Assembly (NCBI GenBank): GCA_019787685.1
Contig: JAHNUO010000041.1
Coordinates: 1-64,000 of the forward strand
Reading direction: 5' to 3'
Length of the DNA stretch: 64,000 bases
Origin: Chiua virens
Taxonomy: Eukaryota > Basidiomycota > Agaricomycetes > Boletales > Boletaceae
Part shown: in pieces, positions 1 to 12,394 of the stretch
How positions within the stretch are numbered: the first letter of the stretch is position 1
How the letters are laid out: the number at the start of each line of letters is the position of its first letter
Translations under genes and position numbers: made by a program
The notes under the pieces: model-generated
Seen by the model: only the letters and a program-made list of their open reading frames with translations
The model's database searches: none
Told to the model about the DNA's origin: nothing

Positions 1-1839
1 TCGAGGAGAGACTCGAAACGGTAACAAACGAGATTCAAAACCTCAGTGGGTGGGCGGTGGAGAGCCAGGATGTTGGAAGTGTATCTGAGGACGTGGATGT
101 GTCTGTCAGGCAGACCAACTCTTCACAGGTGGACGAGATCGATGAAAGCGACGAACCGAATGAACCGAAGCTCGACCACATCGAAGATGCGATGGATGTA
201 GACGTGAACACTTCAGAAGGTATGTTACACACACCGCCATGTCGTCTCTTCATTGCTTATGATGAACTAAACGTATAGAGGGTCCACGGTCCTCCAGTAC
301 GTTTTTCCTTGCTGTTGTACATTATTCGTATGTCTGACTAATATGTGATTTTTCCTACTAGTAGATGATAGCATTCATTCTCGAGAATCAACCGCTCCAC
401 CTCCGAATCAAATGGCAGGGAAAAAGCGTGCAAGAGTGGACGACTCGGATGACATTGACATGCGACCACGGTCCCAGAGCAGAACACGCTCGGTACCCCC
501 TACAGGAGCTGTTCAGGCGCCATCCAAGACCATCGTCGCCTTTAACCCGTCATTCTTCATAGATTCGTCCGTTTGTGAGTAGTGTAATTCAATGTAGTAT
601 ACATCCCCAGCCAGTAAATACATCATTGTCTTAGCCTCAACAGCGATGCAAGTCAGCGATAATCATGCATCACCGCAGGATGTTGGTAGGTCATCTTCAA
701 GTCCCATTTTAATGGTTACAAATGGACAGAACATTGTTTCAGACAACCACACTCATTTCGACGTTGCTCCAATCTTACTAGATGAACCCACTAGCTCTCG
801 TCAATACGACATTACACCTGACTTTGACGTCACTCCGACGAATTGTGTGGACGAGTCGGACATGCAAGTCGATCTTCCCGATGGCCGGTTTCCTTCGTAC
901 GATGCAGATTCCACTGATGTGGTCAGGATAGAAGATATGCCAGGCCGGATGGACGATGCCATTGAAGAATTTACCACCGTCAAGCGACCTAGAGGCCGCC
1001 CAAAGGGCAGCAAGAAACGGGCGAAGGGGGAGTCTACCACCAAGAATGTCCAGGAAAGCAAGACATCGGGTGGTACAGATGACAGGCCGATTCAGCTCGT
1101 GCAGGACCTCCCTCAGACCGAACAGAAACTTCAAGGACACCAGAAAGAAATCAAGAATAGGCGCAAGGGAAAACAGAAGACCACAGAGCATAAGGAGCAC
1201 ATCATCACGGATGTCGTTAGAGGTCAAACAGGATATGATATGGTCACCGTCACGATTTCTCCCCTTGAAGGTCCAGCTGTAATGTCTCAAATCCGTGCTG
1301 ACATGTCCTCCGATCCACATACTGCCATCAAGGAAGGTCCATCACCAATGCAGCCGTCATCATCCAAAGTCAGGCTTTCTACTGATGTGCACGACGATGT
1401 ATCGTCCGAACAACGCTCAACACTGGATGACCTCGTGGACAGGATGCGAACACTGGCAAAAGAGTACAAGAATGGAAGTGATGTGGATGTCGAGGTAGGT
1501 CGTATTCACTTTCTCAATAGTATGAGATTTGATGAGCTGGATAGCTTATGCACCTATTCACTACGGTGAAGGTGGAATATGATGCAAACAAACCAAGGTT
1601 CCAGAATATCGTCTCACGTGTGAGAGGTGATAAACACGCCTTTGTATGTTATTATTTCACCTTCGTTAGCCTTTCTGGCATATATAGCTGATGACATCCT
1701 GTAGAAAACATTCATGAAAGACGTCACAAAGATGGCTACACGACTTCATAAGATAGAGAAGGAGAAGGATGACAGAGTGACAGACAAAGTTAGAAAGGGG
1801 CTACTTATTCTAGCACACGAATGTGGATTGACAAAGTGA
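1..1839 (+). CDS. AT-hook protein, 5' partial
   Basis: The 3' part of a gene that enters from the left edge. The exon model is join(<3..219, 362..574, 644..1494, 1545..1643, 1705..1839); every donor is GT, every acceptor AG, and all phases close. The long third exon carries the AT-hook-like motif KRPRGRPKGSKKR, which in known proteins binds the minor groove of AT-rich DNA. Around it the protein is acidic and Ser/Thr/Asp-rich, so probably disordered. The last two exons encode a helical, charged C terminus ending in HECGLTK. I do not recognise a catalytic domain. It lies head-to-head with neither neighbour but is followed at once by the convergent BAH-PHD gene. A DNA- or chromatin-binding role is inferred from the AT-hook alone. 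Confidence 0.6.
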
Positions 1840-1856
1840 TGTTATTCCATATGGTA

Positions 1857-2898
1857 CTATAGATACCACTCCCTTTGCCTTTGTTGGCACACAGGGCACC
1901 TGTAATGAACATGAGACTTTTTAGCCCGATTCACAGTGTCCAGTGTGATCTGATCCTTCCATCGCATGCATGTGCCTTCCTTAGTCGCGTCCGCTTCGTG
2001 AAAAGCTTTCCAAATTGCTGACGTCTGTACCCCATTCCCCACTACACCATGACATTTCCCTCTGGACGTCGGAACACATAGAAGCTTGATAAAATCTGGG
2101 TCCAATGAAAGCCGTCTTTCATCCACCAGTTCGGCAATTGCTTCCTTCATCCGCGTGCTGCCTTTCGGCAGGCCTTGTAAGCAATCACAATGTAGCCAGC
2201 TGTTGCATCCGTAACAATAGCGTTGTTCATCTTGATCTGGGTTGTATGGTCTTTTACAGACCTGGCAAAAGCTTGAGGAATTCTGGAAACCGTTCTTGGA
2301 TCAGCCATTCAAACTAGTCGATTGTTTGCATACCTCTAACCTAGGATTCGCCTTGGCATTTTTGATCGACCAACGTGTATACACATCGTCTTTTCCTATA
2401 AATGTACCACTGGAACTCTCCTCTGAAAGCTCTATGATATCTGCAGGTGCTGTCATGCTTTTAGTTCAATTTCATCAAAATTGGATGACATTTGTCTAGA
2501 CAACTTACACATGATTTGCTCTGGAGCAATGATGTCTAGATGATCCGATAGCACAAGCTCCATCCTTCCCACATTTGCAGCGATGCTTGAGTGACAATCA
2601 GATTGTGAACATCATTTCCATCATACATGGACTTTACATACATATCATTAGATATATCATCCTTCCTGTAGTACCATCTGATGGAAATCCATGCTTTCTG
2701 TGACCATGGTCAGTCACAATAATTTTATGAATGAAATCACAATGCACATACATAGATATTCTTGATTCGTTGAACTCTTATTTCTTGTATCACACCATAC
2801 CACATGACTCTATTCTCACCCCTTATGACGATACTGATCACAAAATCTCATTAGTAAAATGTCTTAGCATGGGTAATAGGTTCATCACCTGTCACCAT
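1857..2898 (-). CDS. BAH-PHD chromatin-reader protein
   Basis: Reconstructed on the minus strand as complement of 1857..2282, 2334..2449, 2509..2585, 2642..2697, 2752..2846 and a tentative 10-base first exon 2889..2898; introns are 42-59 bases and all phases close (259 residues). The N-terminal half has BAH features: MWYGVIQEIR, then KAWISIRWYYRKDD, then ELVLSDHLDIIAPEQI. The C-terminal half is a PHD-type zinc finger: CQVC, then CYGC, then WLHCDC, and after a long insert the last pair CPVC. BAH and PHD modules are known readers of nucleosomes and histone tails. No enzyme domain is present. The start is the weakest part; a longer N terminus is possible. It is convergent with the AT-hook gene and divergent from the Ulp1-like gene. 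Confidence 0.72.
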
Positions 2899-3305
2899 TA
2901 TAGAACGTGTGTGTCATATGCTCTGGGATCTTTGTTGTTCCTGCGAGCACTGCATCATCTGCATTCATGAGGTTGATTACTGTGTCAACTTAGTCAGTTT
3001 CACTGAGCCATTGTATGAAGGACAACTGACTCACTTCGTAGATTTGTGGAGAGTGGGAGACTACGGAAGGTGGCATGGGATGGAATAGATGGTGACATGG
3101 TAGATGGTGAAGTGAAGTAGGGTTGTGAAAAAAAGCACTTTGTAGGGCGATCGCTTAATCTAGGTTTGAGCATTCAAATGTTGATATACATTCACGTAAC
3201 AGCGGCTATCCTAACTTAAGCGATGATGGCTTTGATATTACGTCTTAAGGATATAGGCAAGCCACATTGCAGTTCGGATGCTTAACACACCTACTTTCAA
3301 CCACC
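2899..3305. promoter_or_regulatory. Divergent intergenic region
   Basis: About 400 bases between the 5' ends of the minus-strand BAH-PHD gene and the plus-strand Ulp1-like gene. It must hold both promoters if both are expressed. I see no clear TATA box or repeated operator. Confidence 0.35.
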
Positions 3306-6300
3306 ATGGCCCCTCAGACACGCTCTCAGACACAACAACTTCAAGCCAAATTGGCTCCAAATCAAACTGTTGAAGTCAAGCCTTCACAGATTAGACAGAA
3401 TTCAGGATCTTCCTCTTCCTCTTCCTCTTCCTCTTCCTCTTCCTCTTCCTCTTCCTCTTCCTCTTCCTCTTCCTCTTCCTCTTCCTCTTCCTCTTCCTCT
3501 TCCTCTTCTTCCTCTTCCTCTTCCTCTTCCTCCTCCTCCTCCTCCTCACTATCTTCCTCCTATCATCTGTTTCTGAATAATATAGCTACTCAGAAGAGGA
3601 CAGGCAGTCCAAATCATCAAGACTCGTCAGATTCCCCTGTCGACTATAATGAACTAGAGTTCATATATAAAAAATGCCAGGAAATAGTGACGGACGATGG
3701 TGAATCACACGATGTTCATTTGGATGAAGAAGGGCTCGATGAAGAGGTACTAGAATCATTCTATCAGAGATGCGAGGCTATGATGGAACATCTTGACCTC
3801 GGTCAAAATGATACCACCAGTGATGAGATGAACAGCGAGTTTAGAGAGAACCATTCCGATCTCAGTTCTCCTGTTGTCCCATCTTCTCCCAACATGAACA
3901 ACAACCAGAACTCTGATGGACCAGCATTGGACCATATCATCAGTATGTGTTTCATCTCCATCACTCTGACCCATTCATAAAGTCGTACATCCAGTGTGTT
4001 CCATGGCTAGGCCATCCATGTGGGTCACTGCCTATCAGAATCTACATACATTGCAGCATGAAACCTGGATTGATGCCAGTGTGCTCAACTTCTTTCTTCT
4101 ATGCAAGTGGTATGCTGTTCGGGGACAAACACATGTCCGTTATGTCGATGTGTTCTCTGCGATGCCTTCCGTCAGCTCCTCTGGTATTCTGGCATTGCCT
4201 GATGAACACGAGATAGAATTGTTTCAACAGCGCCATCTGTTCCAAACACTTCAAAGTGACTCCTCAATTCCAATAGCATTCATCGTCCATCGCTCACACC
4301 ATTTCTTCCTTGTCATTTTCAATTATGAGACAAACATGGCCTTCATTCTAGGAAGACGCATTTCTGGTGTCTCCAAGGCCCCTGATCACCATTACGACAT
4401 ACAGCATGATGATTGGAACATATGGAATGGACCTCAATACTGGAGGCACATCGCTACTCTTCACCAATTCAATGCTGTAGAGCCGGATCAGGTCGACATA
4501 CAAGTGTGCAACTGGATTCAAAATGGTCATGACTGTGGACCTATCGCATCCTTCATCATGGAGTCCTTCATGAACACTGGTCTATATGATACAAACAACA
4601 CTCTTCACATCCCCCCCATTCCTTGTGGTCATCAGCTCCGACTTCGAATGCTTGCAACTGTGAAAGATGGTTGCAGAAGAAGCTGGGATGACTATCGCTA
4701 CCTCTCCTCTTCCAATCTCCCTCCTCATGATATCTGGTCTCAGTGGGATGACACACCCATCATCAGCGAGGATGCTATTTTGGGGGTCCAGCAGGAAGCA
4801 TCTGGAGAGCAGCATTCACACATTGTACAGGGGCTCAATATCATCGCTGCAAAATGCCTCCTCTGTCAACAGAGCCAGTTTGAAGACCATTCTGGAACCA
4901 ATGAACAGGCCGATGAAGAAGAAGAAAGAGAGAAAACCACCGTCTTAAATCACACCAAAGGACAACGTCTTAGAAATCTACTTCGGCGATATCCATATGT
5001 GAGTAAGGCTAGGTCTAGGTATGCTCTCCCCCCCAGGGCCATCCATGGGAGGGCAGAACCAGCTATGAAGGATGTGCCAGAAATGGACATGGAGGACACA
5101 CTGGAAGTGATGCGGCAACGCAAGCACGTAAAGGACTGGACTGCAGCCTACATGTTCAGGTTCTCTCGTCCTACTCCTGCAGTGCATCTTCCTGCATATC
5201 AACATCGCCGGTGGAGATCATTTGACAGGTCATACGATGATTATGATGGGGGACCAGTCTTGGAAACCCTTCAACAAAGTAGAAACCCTTATGAAATCGT
5301 CGAAGAACCATATTATCGTCCTGGACTGTGGACTTCATTCAGAGACTATGGCTATCGATTGCTAAGTTCTTTCAGTCAAATGTTCTACTTGGACCCACCC
5401 GTCAAGCTCATGGACCATATACTACCCATTGGCGTCACGGAGAAATATGAGCCAGGTCGCCAGGTCGATGATCATGTCACAGGTAAGCATGAGTATCCTT
5501 GAAAATAAAATAAATATAAAAATATCCTCTTTCAGGAGACTACTCATTGTATCGTAAACCTGAAGCTTCTCATGGTCAGGTACAGGTCGACGATGTGGTC
5601 ATTCTCAGTGCTGCTCAAATGAACGAGATGAGCACCAACATCTCTGAAGACCTGATCACTACATTTCTTTGTGGACGACATGAGGATGGACGACATATCT
5701 GTCTAGACTTGGAATTGGACAGAGTCAACATCACTTCTGAAGACCTCAAGGTGACTGTGGATGTGGACAGTCTTATCTGGGTGACTCGTTTCCCTTGTTT
5801 CAACACTCCCTTGGCGATCTACCTAGGTCCCATCATAGAAGAGAAACCTCCCATGCACAAGAACAACCATGTGTATGTGGACATTCTAGTTCCACAATCA
5901 CAGGAGGATGCTGATGCCATCGGGAGCCGTAAGGAGTGGTTGACCATGTCATTTCCATTGTGTGGGGTTCCACACACCACCTTTGGTATGCTGGGCGGTG
6001 CTGCTAGCGTCATGAATGTGTACATCTGCTTCCCAAGAATGATTCACAGGGATGAGATGACACACCGACGTGCAAACCGCATACCAAAGGAGATCCTCGA
6101 CTACTTCTGGAAGAACATTTTGCTTCCAGCCATATCCGAACATGTTGATGAAACCAATGCTCCATATATGTCGCTCACCCTGGACGAGGTGCAATTCAAG
6201 TCTCGCAAAGGAAAGAGCAAGAAGGCAGGTCGGCCCAAGGCAGTTCCATTCACCATGTCCCTATTGGAGAAGGTCCAGACCACCATGGAAGAAATCATAC

Positions 6301-8489
6301 TAAACGATCCAGACCACTACTCCAATTATGGATCTTTCTTCTTCGTCCTCGATTGCAAGGGAATTAAGTTGTGGGCCAAGACGTCCATCCTGCAGGACGA
6401 CCTACCACCCATAGAAGTCTTGCAGAAGAGTATTCCAGCCTTGGACTGGCCATACATGGTCGACCGAAACAATGGAGAGCTTCTTGTCGACTTGGGTATC
6501 AGCATCAATCCTACTACCGATCACAAGGTCGTAGGACTGTGGAGACTAGATGCCCTAGAAGCCTCCTTTGGTGCAGGCGGGTTCCTACGAGGCAACATCC
6601 ATCACACCTGCACTCTCGGAAGATATGGTGCGCTTCAGGCTGAAATGGCACAAGAGAGGGCACGACAGACCCACGTCTCCTTCAGGAGTGCCTACAATCT
6701 GTGCTATGAGGCCATACGTCCAAATGACAACCTACCAACATTCGTCATGGACAAAGACGCCTATGCACTGAATGATGACTTTATGCAGGAATGCATGCAG
6801 GCCATATGTATGTATTCTGGACCAGCCAAGAACAGATCTTATGGAGTCAGAGATGAATATCGAATCAGTGGAATGGCCATGGAAATGGTCATGTCAGGGT
6901 TGTTCGACAAGGTGGGCCATGGTGTCAGTTTTGTCAGATTATTTCCCTCATCATTCGTTTCACAGGTGGATGAATTCATCAAATCTGATGCTATACTCTG
7001 GATATCTTCCGAAATTTGGTTCGAATTCCTTTCCAGACGCATCAGGGCACTTCAGTTGGCTCAGATCATCATCAAGGACTTGGAACCTCCAAACTTGGGA
7101 ATATTGACCGGGATCTTCTGTCATTTGATACGCTGCACATCCAGCACTCCTATCATTTTGGACTATCATGTTCGGGAATCCATGGCTCTCCTTCAATTCT
7201 CTAGGGTCTCTGGGCGATTCGGCATGTTCTTCTTGCTCGACCTTGATGTCAAGAAGTTGCCTGCACTTCCAACAGTCCAACAGCATGATGATGCTGAGGT
7301 ATTGAAGCTCATGAATGCGAAGCAGAAGAGGAAGGGTCGACCTATATGGTCTACAATACATGATGATGAAGAATCTGAGCAATTTCCCATCGGAAGCAAG
7401 CCTACCTGGAATTTGCTACAGAAGACCATTCAAGATCAGCCCTGGTTGATCATGCGCGCTTGGATGTGGACCAGTGACTTGTCATATCTGGAACCTGTGG
7501 TTGGCAAGCTATTTGTCCAGTTCACATGTCAGATTTGGATCCAGTTAAAGGAGACTTGGTTGATAGCTCCACAGAATAGGCCAGAGCCGACCTCCTTGGA
7601 GGATGCCATTCAAAGCTGGTCGTTGAATGAAGTATTCAGGACGATTCGTGCATGTTCATTCATAGCGACCAATGCTGACATACCGGGAAGTGCAGGAGCA
7701 GGTCACCACCAGCCTAGCTTCATGGAGCGAATGCATGTCTTTTTCCCTGCTTTTGATCCAGATTCTGAGCCTACCAGCCGCTCTCCTTGGAGTATATTTT
7801 GGACGAAACCATGCTATATCTGGGAATACCATCAACTCATGAAGGACCGCTCTGTGGCTGAGGAGTTTGAGATTACAGATCGCTTGGGGAAAATATTTTC
7901 TTTGCTTCAAACATTGCCAGATGCTTCGAAATGTAGCTCAAAGACACCCGGAAGGACATGGAGATGCAAAGAAGGGAAGATTGTAATGGTGACCAATTCA
8001 AAGTTCTACAAGATCGAAGGGATTTCAAAAGGGAAGACTCAAAAACCCCGGCAAAAGGTCACTCGCGTTTTAAAGCCACGAAACAAGCTTCAAATGGACA
8101 TTATGGAACATATGGGTTATGACGAGCTTCTAGCTAACAAGCAATTGATTGCAGAGAGGCGCAGAATGAGACAGGGGAGGGATAGAAAGTCTACAAAACA
8201 AAAGAATACTCGGAAACCTCCTCCTACTAGACAACAGAAGCATCAGGATAAAAAGGAGGAGGAGGAGGGGGAGGGGGAGGGGGAGGATGATGAGGGGGAA
8301 GGGGAGGATGATGAGGGGGAAGGGGAGGATGATGAGGGGGAAGGGGAGGATGATGAGGGGAAGGAGGGAAATGATGATGAGGGAGAGGAGGAGGAGAGTG
8401 ATGAGGGGGAGGGGGAGCATGATGAGGACAAAGATAAGGATGAAGATGAAGATGAAGATTTTGCAGATGAAGAGGACAATACCGAGTGA
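3306..8489 (+). CDS. Giant protein with Ulp1/C48-like protease domain
   Basis: Exon model join(3306..3942, 3995..5482, 5536..8489), 1692 residues, phases consistent. The start is the ATG in the context ACCATGG; an upstream in-frame ATG at 3267 is less likely. The N terminus has a run of roughly 50-60 serines coded by TCTTCC repeats. From about residue 215 comes a Ulp1-like fold: a Trp-containing start, HHFFLVIF with the candidate catalytic His near residue 314, and QNGHDCG with candidate oxyanion Gln near 388 and nucleophile Cys near 393. Known C48 proteases cleave SUMO-like modifiers. The following 1200 or so residues form a long conserved-looking region that I do not recognise, ending in a basic stretch and an acidic Glu/Gly/Asp repeat tail. 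Such proteins occur in multiple copies in basidiomycete genomes, and a transposon link is possible but not shown here. Confidence 0.68.
3403..3548 (+). repeat. TCTTCC microsatellite coding poly-serine
   Basis: An in-frame hexanucleotide repeat, TCTTCC with some TCC-only units, coding an almost pure serine run inside the Ulp1-like gene. Length variation between strains would be in-frame only in multiples of three. Confidence 0.9.
8255..8480 (+). repeat. GA-rich coding repeat, acidic tail
   Basis: Purine-rich repeats (GAGGGGGAAGGGGAGGATGA type, about 30-base units) coding the Glu/Gly/Asp tail of the Ulp1-like protein. The reverse strand is therefore also open and gives false serine/proline ORFs. 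Confidence 0.85.
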
Positions 8490-8549
8490 ACTACTGTACT
8501 CATCTCAAATAAATTATGATTTCAGGATGGATGCAAGATATGGTCCCTG

Positions 8550-10592
8550 CACCCCATGTATATAATTCCCATAGACCATGATACAATACTCAAAACGATC
8601 CCTATAAATTATTTGAATGATGTACCTTACTTTCCTCCCTCCCCCCCTTCACTGGTCTCAAATAAATCAGAAAGGTCCATTAAGAGTGAAAGCAATGTTC
8701 CTCACATGTATATAACACTCACAGACCATGATACAATATGTAGAATTGTATCAAAAAAATATTTGAGCGATGCACCTTACCCTCCTCCCTCCTCCCCTCT
8801 ACCAGTCTCAAATAAATCGGAAAGGTCTATTAAGTGTAAACACAATGTTCCCCACATGTGTATAACACCAATAGACCATGATACAATACATAGAATTGCA
8901 CCAAAAAATATTTGAGAGATGCACCTTACCCTCTCCCCTCTCCCCCTCTACTGGTCTCAAATAAATCAGGATGGTCCATTATGAGTGCAAACAATGTTTC
9001 CCACATATATATAACACATATAGACCGTGATACAATATATAGAATTGCACCAAAAAAATATTTGAGAGATGCACCTTACCCTCCCCCCTCCCCCCTCTAC
9101 TGGTCTCAAATAAATCAGGACGGTCCATTATGAGTGCAAATAATGTTCCCCACATGTATATAACACCTATAGACTATGATACAATATATAGAATTGTACC
9201 AAAAAAATATTTGAGAGATGCACCTTACCCTCCCCCCTCCCCCCCTCTACTGGTCTCAAATAAATCAGTAAGGTCCATTATGAGTGCACATGATGTTCCC
9301 CACATGTATATAACACCTATAGACCATGATACAATACATAGAATTGCACCAAAAAAATATTTGAGAGATGCACCTTACCCTCCCCTCTTCCCCCTCTACT
9401 GGTCTCAAATAAATCAGAAAGGTCTATTAAGTGTAAACACAATGTTCCCCACATGCATATAACACCTATAGACCATGATGCAATATATAGAATTGTACCA
9501 AAAAAATATTTAAGAGATGCACCTTACCCTCCCCCCTCCCCCCCCCTCTACTGGTCTCAAATAAATCAGTAAGGTCCATTATGAGTGCACATGATGTTCC
9601 CCACATGTATATAACACTTATAGACCATGATACAATACATAGAATTGCACCAAAAAAATATTTGAGAGATGCACCTTACCCTCCCCCCTCTTCCCTCTAC
9701 TGGTCTCAAATAAATCAGGACAGTCCATTATGAGTGAAAATGATGTTCCCCACATGTATATAACACCTATAGACCATGATACAATACATAGAATTGCACC
9801 AAAAAAATATTTGAGAGATGCACCTTACCCTCCCCCCTCCCCCCTCCCCCCTTCTACTGGTCTCAAATAAATCAGGATGGTCCATTATGAGTGCAAACAA
9901 TGTTCCCCACATGTATATAACACCCATAGACTATGATACAATATATAGAATCGCACCAAAAAAATATTTGAGAGATGCACCTTACCCTCCCCCCTCCCCC
10001 CTCTACTGGTCTCAAATAAATCAGGACGGTCCATTATGAGTGCAAATAATGTTCCCCACATGTATATAACACCTATAGACTATGATACAATATATAGAAT
10101 CGCACCAAAAAAATATTTGAGAGATGCACCTTACCCTCCCCCCTCCCCCCTCTACTGGTCTCAAATAAATCAGGACGGTCCATTATGAGTGCAAATAATG
10201 TTCCCCACATGTATATAACACCTATAGACTATGATACAATATATAGAATCGCACCAAAAAAATATTTGAGAGATGCACCTTACCCTCCCCCCTCCCCCCT
10301 CTACTGGTCTCAAATAAATCAGGACGGTCCATTATGAGTGCAAATAATGTTCCCCACATGTATATAACACCTATAGACCATGATACAATACATAGAATTG
10401 CACCAAAAAATATTTAAGAGATGCACCTTACCCTCCCCCCTCCCCCCCTCTACTGGTCTCAAATAAATCAGGATGGTCCATTATGAGTGCAAATAATGTT
10501 CCCCACATGTATATAACACCTATAGACCATGATACAATACATAGAATTGCACCAAAAAAATATTTGAGAGATGCATCTCACCCTTCCCCCTC
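8550..10592. repeat. 150-bp AT-rich minisatellite, 14 copies
   Basis: A tandem array with a period of 148-156 bases. Copies of the anchor CACATGTATATAACAC fall at about 8550, 8705, 8855, 9003, 9151, 9301, 9450, 9602, 9751, 9907, 10059, 10207, 10355 and 10505. Each unit has an AT-rich half with ATGTATATAACACC, GATACAATA and a run of A, and a C-rich half with TTACCCTCCCCCC. The middle copies (9907-10355) are nearly identical, the outer ones more diverged, as expected for unequal exchange. Open frames across it are a by-product of the period (150 is a multiple of three). It starts about 60 bases after the Ulp1-like gene stops. Confidence 0.95.
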
Positions 10593-10748
10593 CTCCCCTC
10601 TTACCTTGCTCAAAAATTATTCCGACCGCCGTTTTCTTAGAAAACGTATTTGGGGCATCCTAACATATATATAAACAACCTCCAATCATTACTTCACCCA
10701 GATTTTGGTTTTCGAATTGTAATTACAATTACCCCAGGCTCTGTATGG
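10593..10748. other. Spacer between two minisatellites
   Basis: AT-rich sequence containing GACCGCCGTTTTC, which recurs near 13733 as part of a diverged copy of the same segment. No gene seen. Confidence 0.5.
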
Positions 10749-11440
10749 TCGCCATCATGGAGTGTGGAGGGGCCCGGGGTCGTCACGTCATTCGTCGCGT
10801 CCTGACTCGTCGAGCCTTGAGGGGGGAGAAGGAGACAGAGTGATAGTGAACAGAGGTGAAGGAGTCATCGTCGTCACGATGAACCGGCAGTGGGTCGCTG
10901 TCATGGGGTGTGGGGAGAGAAGAGGAGGGGTGTCATCACCTCGTTCATCACCTTCGACTCGTCAAGCCTCCAGGAGGGAGAGGGAGGGAGGAGAAGTGGA
11001 GTCGTCGTCGTCGTCGTCTTGTTGCGACGAACCAGTGGTGGGTCACCATCGTGGGGAGTGTAGAGAGGAGAGGAGGGGGGTCATCGTGCCATTCATCGTG
11101 TTTGACTCTTTGAGCCTCGAGGGAGGAGGAGGAGAGAGAGAGAGAGAAGGGGGTGGAGGAGTCATCATCGTCACAATGAACCGGCGGTGGGTCGCCGTCA
11201 TGGGTATGGGGACAGAAGAGGAGTGGTGTCGTCACCTCGTTCGTCACCTTCGACTTATCAAGCCTCCAGGAGGGAGAGGGAGGGAGGAGAAGTGGAGTAG
11301 TCGTCGTCGTCGTCGTCTCGTCATGATGAACTGGTGGTGGGTCGCTATCATGGGGTGTGGGGAGAGAAGAGAAGGGGGGTCGTCGTGCCATTCGTTGCAT
11401 CCGGCTCCTCGAGCCTTAAGCAGGGAAATGGTGAGAGTGA
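10749..11440. repeat. GC-rich 150-bp tandem repeat, 5 copies
   Basis: Copies of GTCGCYRTCATGGGGTGTGG and variants begin near 10749, 10892, 11041, 11190 and 11341, so the period is 143-151 bases. Each unit has a GGAGGGAGAGGGAGGGAGG purine block and a (GTC)n run. It is unrelated in sequence to the adjacent AT-rich array but has the same period. The long open frames here on both strands are low-complexity artefacts. Confidence 0.85.
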
Positions 11441-11805
11441 GGTGAGGTGGCACAGAGGAGCCTGAGGGGGAAGGAAGGGGGAGTCCACAGTAGGTGACGT
11501 CCCAGTGCAGCACTTTGTGACTTCGCCATCTCCAGGTGGCACACGGTTGTTCGCCACATCGTCGTCGTCAGGTGATCTATGCGTAGGGGTAGCAGAGCGG
11601 GGAAGACAGGTGAGGTCCGTGAGGTGTAGGAGGTCAGGGATGTGCGCTTGCACCCCATGATCCGTGGTAGTTCCATATATGGCAACCCACACCCACGGAC
11701 ACCCGTCCAACCTGTCCCGGGTGTCCCGTACTCCTACAGTTCCATGGATGTCAACGTACTGTAGAGCTAATTATTCATATATTTCGCGCATTTCATTCAC
11801 TTGTG

Positions 11806-12212
11806 GAAGTGCGCCATCTGATCCATTCTTCATACATGTACTTCAAACTTACACTACGTACACAACATGAATACATGAATAATTAATTTTACATTTCAGA
11901 TAAGTCTAAATGCAGCAGGCGACATCATCACACATGCGCAAATAACTTCACCTGCTCAATTTAGACTTATCTTAAACTCACAATGTATTGTTTATATTTT
12001 GTGCTCTGTCCTAAATAATTCAAATGCTGTCGTGATTGTGTAATATGCAGTCAAATTACCTTTTTGGTTTTGTATATAGCATTTATATTAGTAGTTTATA
12101 TTGTTGGATTGTGCGCAGATCACATATACCTTGAAGTGCGCCATACATGTAGTCATTTCCTTACCCGAACCTTACCCTTACCCTAATGTATTTGTAAAAA
12201 TGTACTAGAATC
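11806..12212. repeat. 405-bp hairpin module, copy 1
   Basis: Nearly identical to 13850-14258, starting AGTGCGCCATCTGAT and ending AAAATGTACTAGAAT. Inside is an inverted repeat: GATAAGTCTAAAT at about 11900 and ATTTAGACTTATC at about 11959, flanked inward by GCAGG and CCTGC, around a loop of roughly 31 bases. AGTGCGCCAT is repeated in direct orientation 326 bases downstream. No open frame. It resembles a short non-autonomous repeat but has no terminal inverted repeats that I can see. Confidence 0.85.
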
Positions 12213-12231
12213 ATCAAGTTTCAAAAATCAC

Positions 12232-12300
12232 AGAGGAGGAGGAGGAGGAGGAGGAGGAGGAGGAAAGTGATGAGGATGAAAGTGATGATGATACACATAT
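12232..12300. repeat. GAG/GAT microsatellite
   Basis: A run of GAGGAG followed by degenerate GATGA units. It may be a remnant of an acidic-tail coding repeat, but no gene context survives. Confidence 0.6.
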
Positions 12301-12394
12301 GTGATGCAGAAAATATTGTATACTTTCTTTCTGAAACTATGAGCTTCTTACTCTTATTATATATATATGTTTCTACATAGTGGACTTTCATCAC

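Noticed and set aside
8130..8503. Minus-strand Leu/Pro/Ser and Ser/Pro open frames
   Set aside because: Shadow of the GA-rich coding repeat of the Ulp1-like gene.
8556..10674. Several long open frames reading VPHMYITPIDHDTI and similar
   Set aside because: They are translations of the 150-bp minisatellite, whose unit length is a multiple of three; no start, intron or domain context.
10762..11710. Open frames of 120-227 codons on both strands
   Set aside because: Low-complexity GC-rich repeat read in many frames at once; no protein-like composition.
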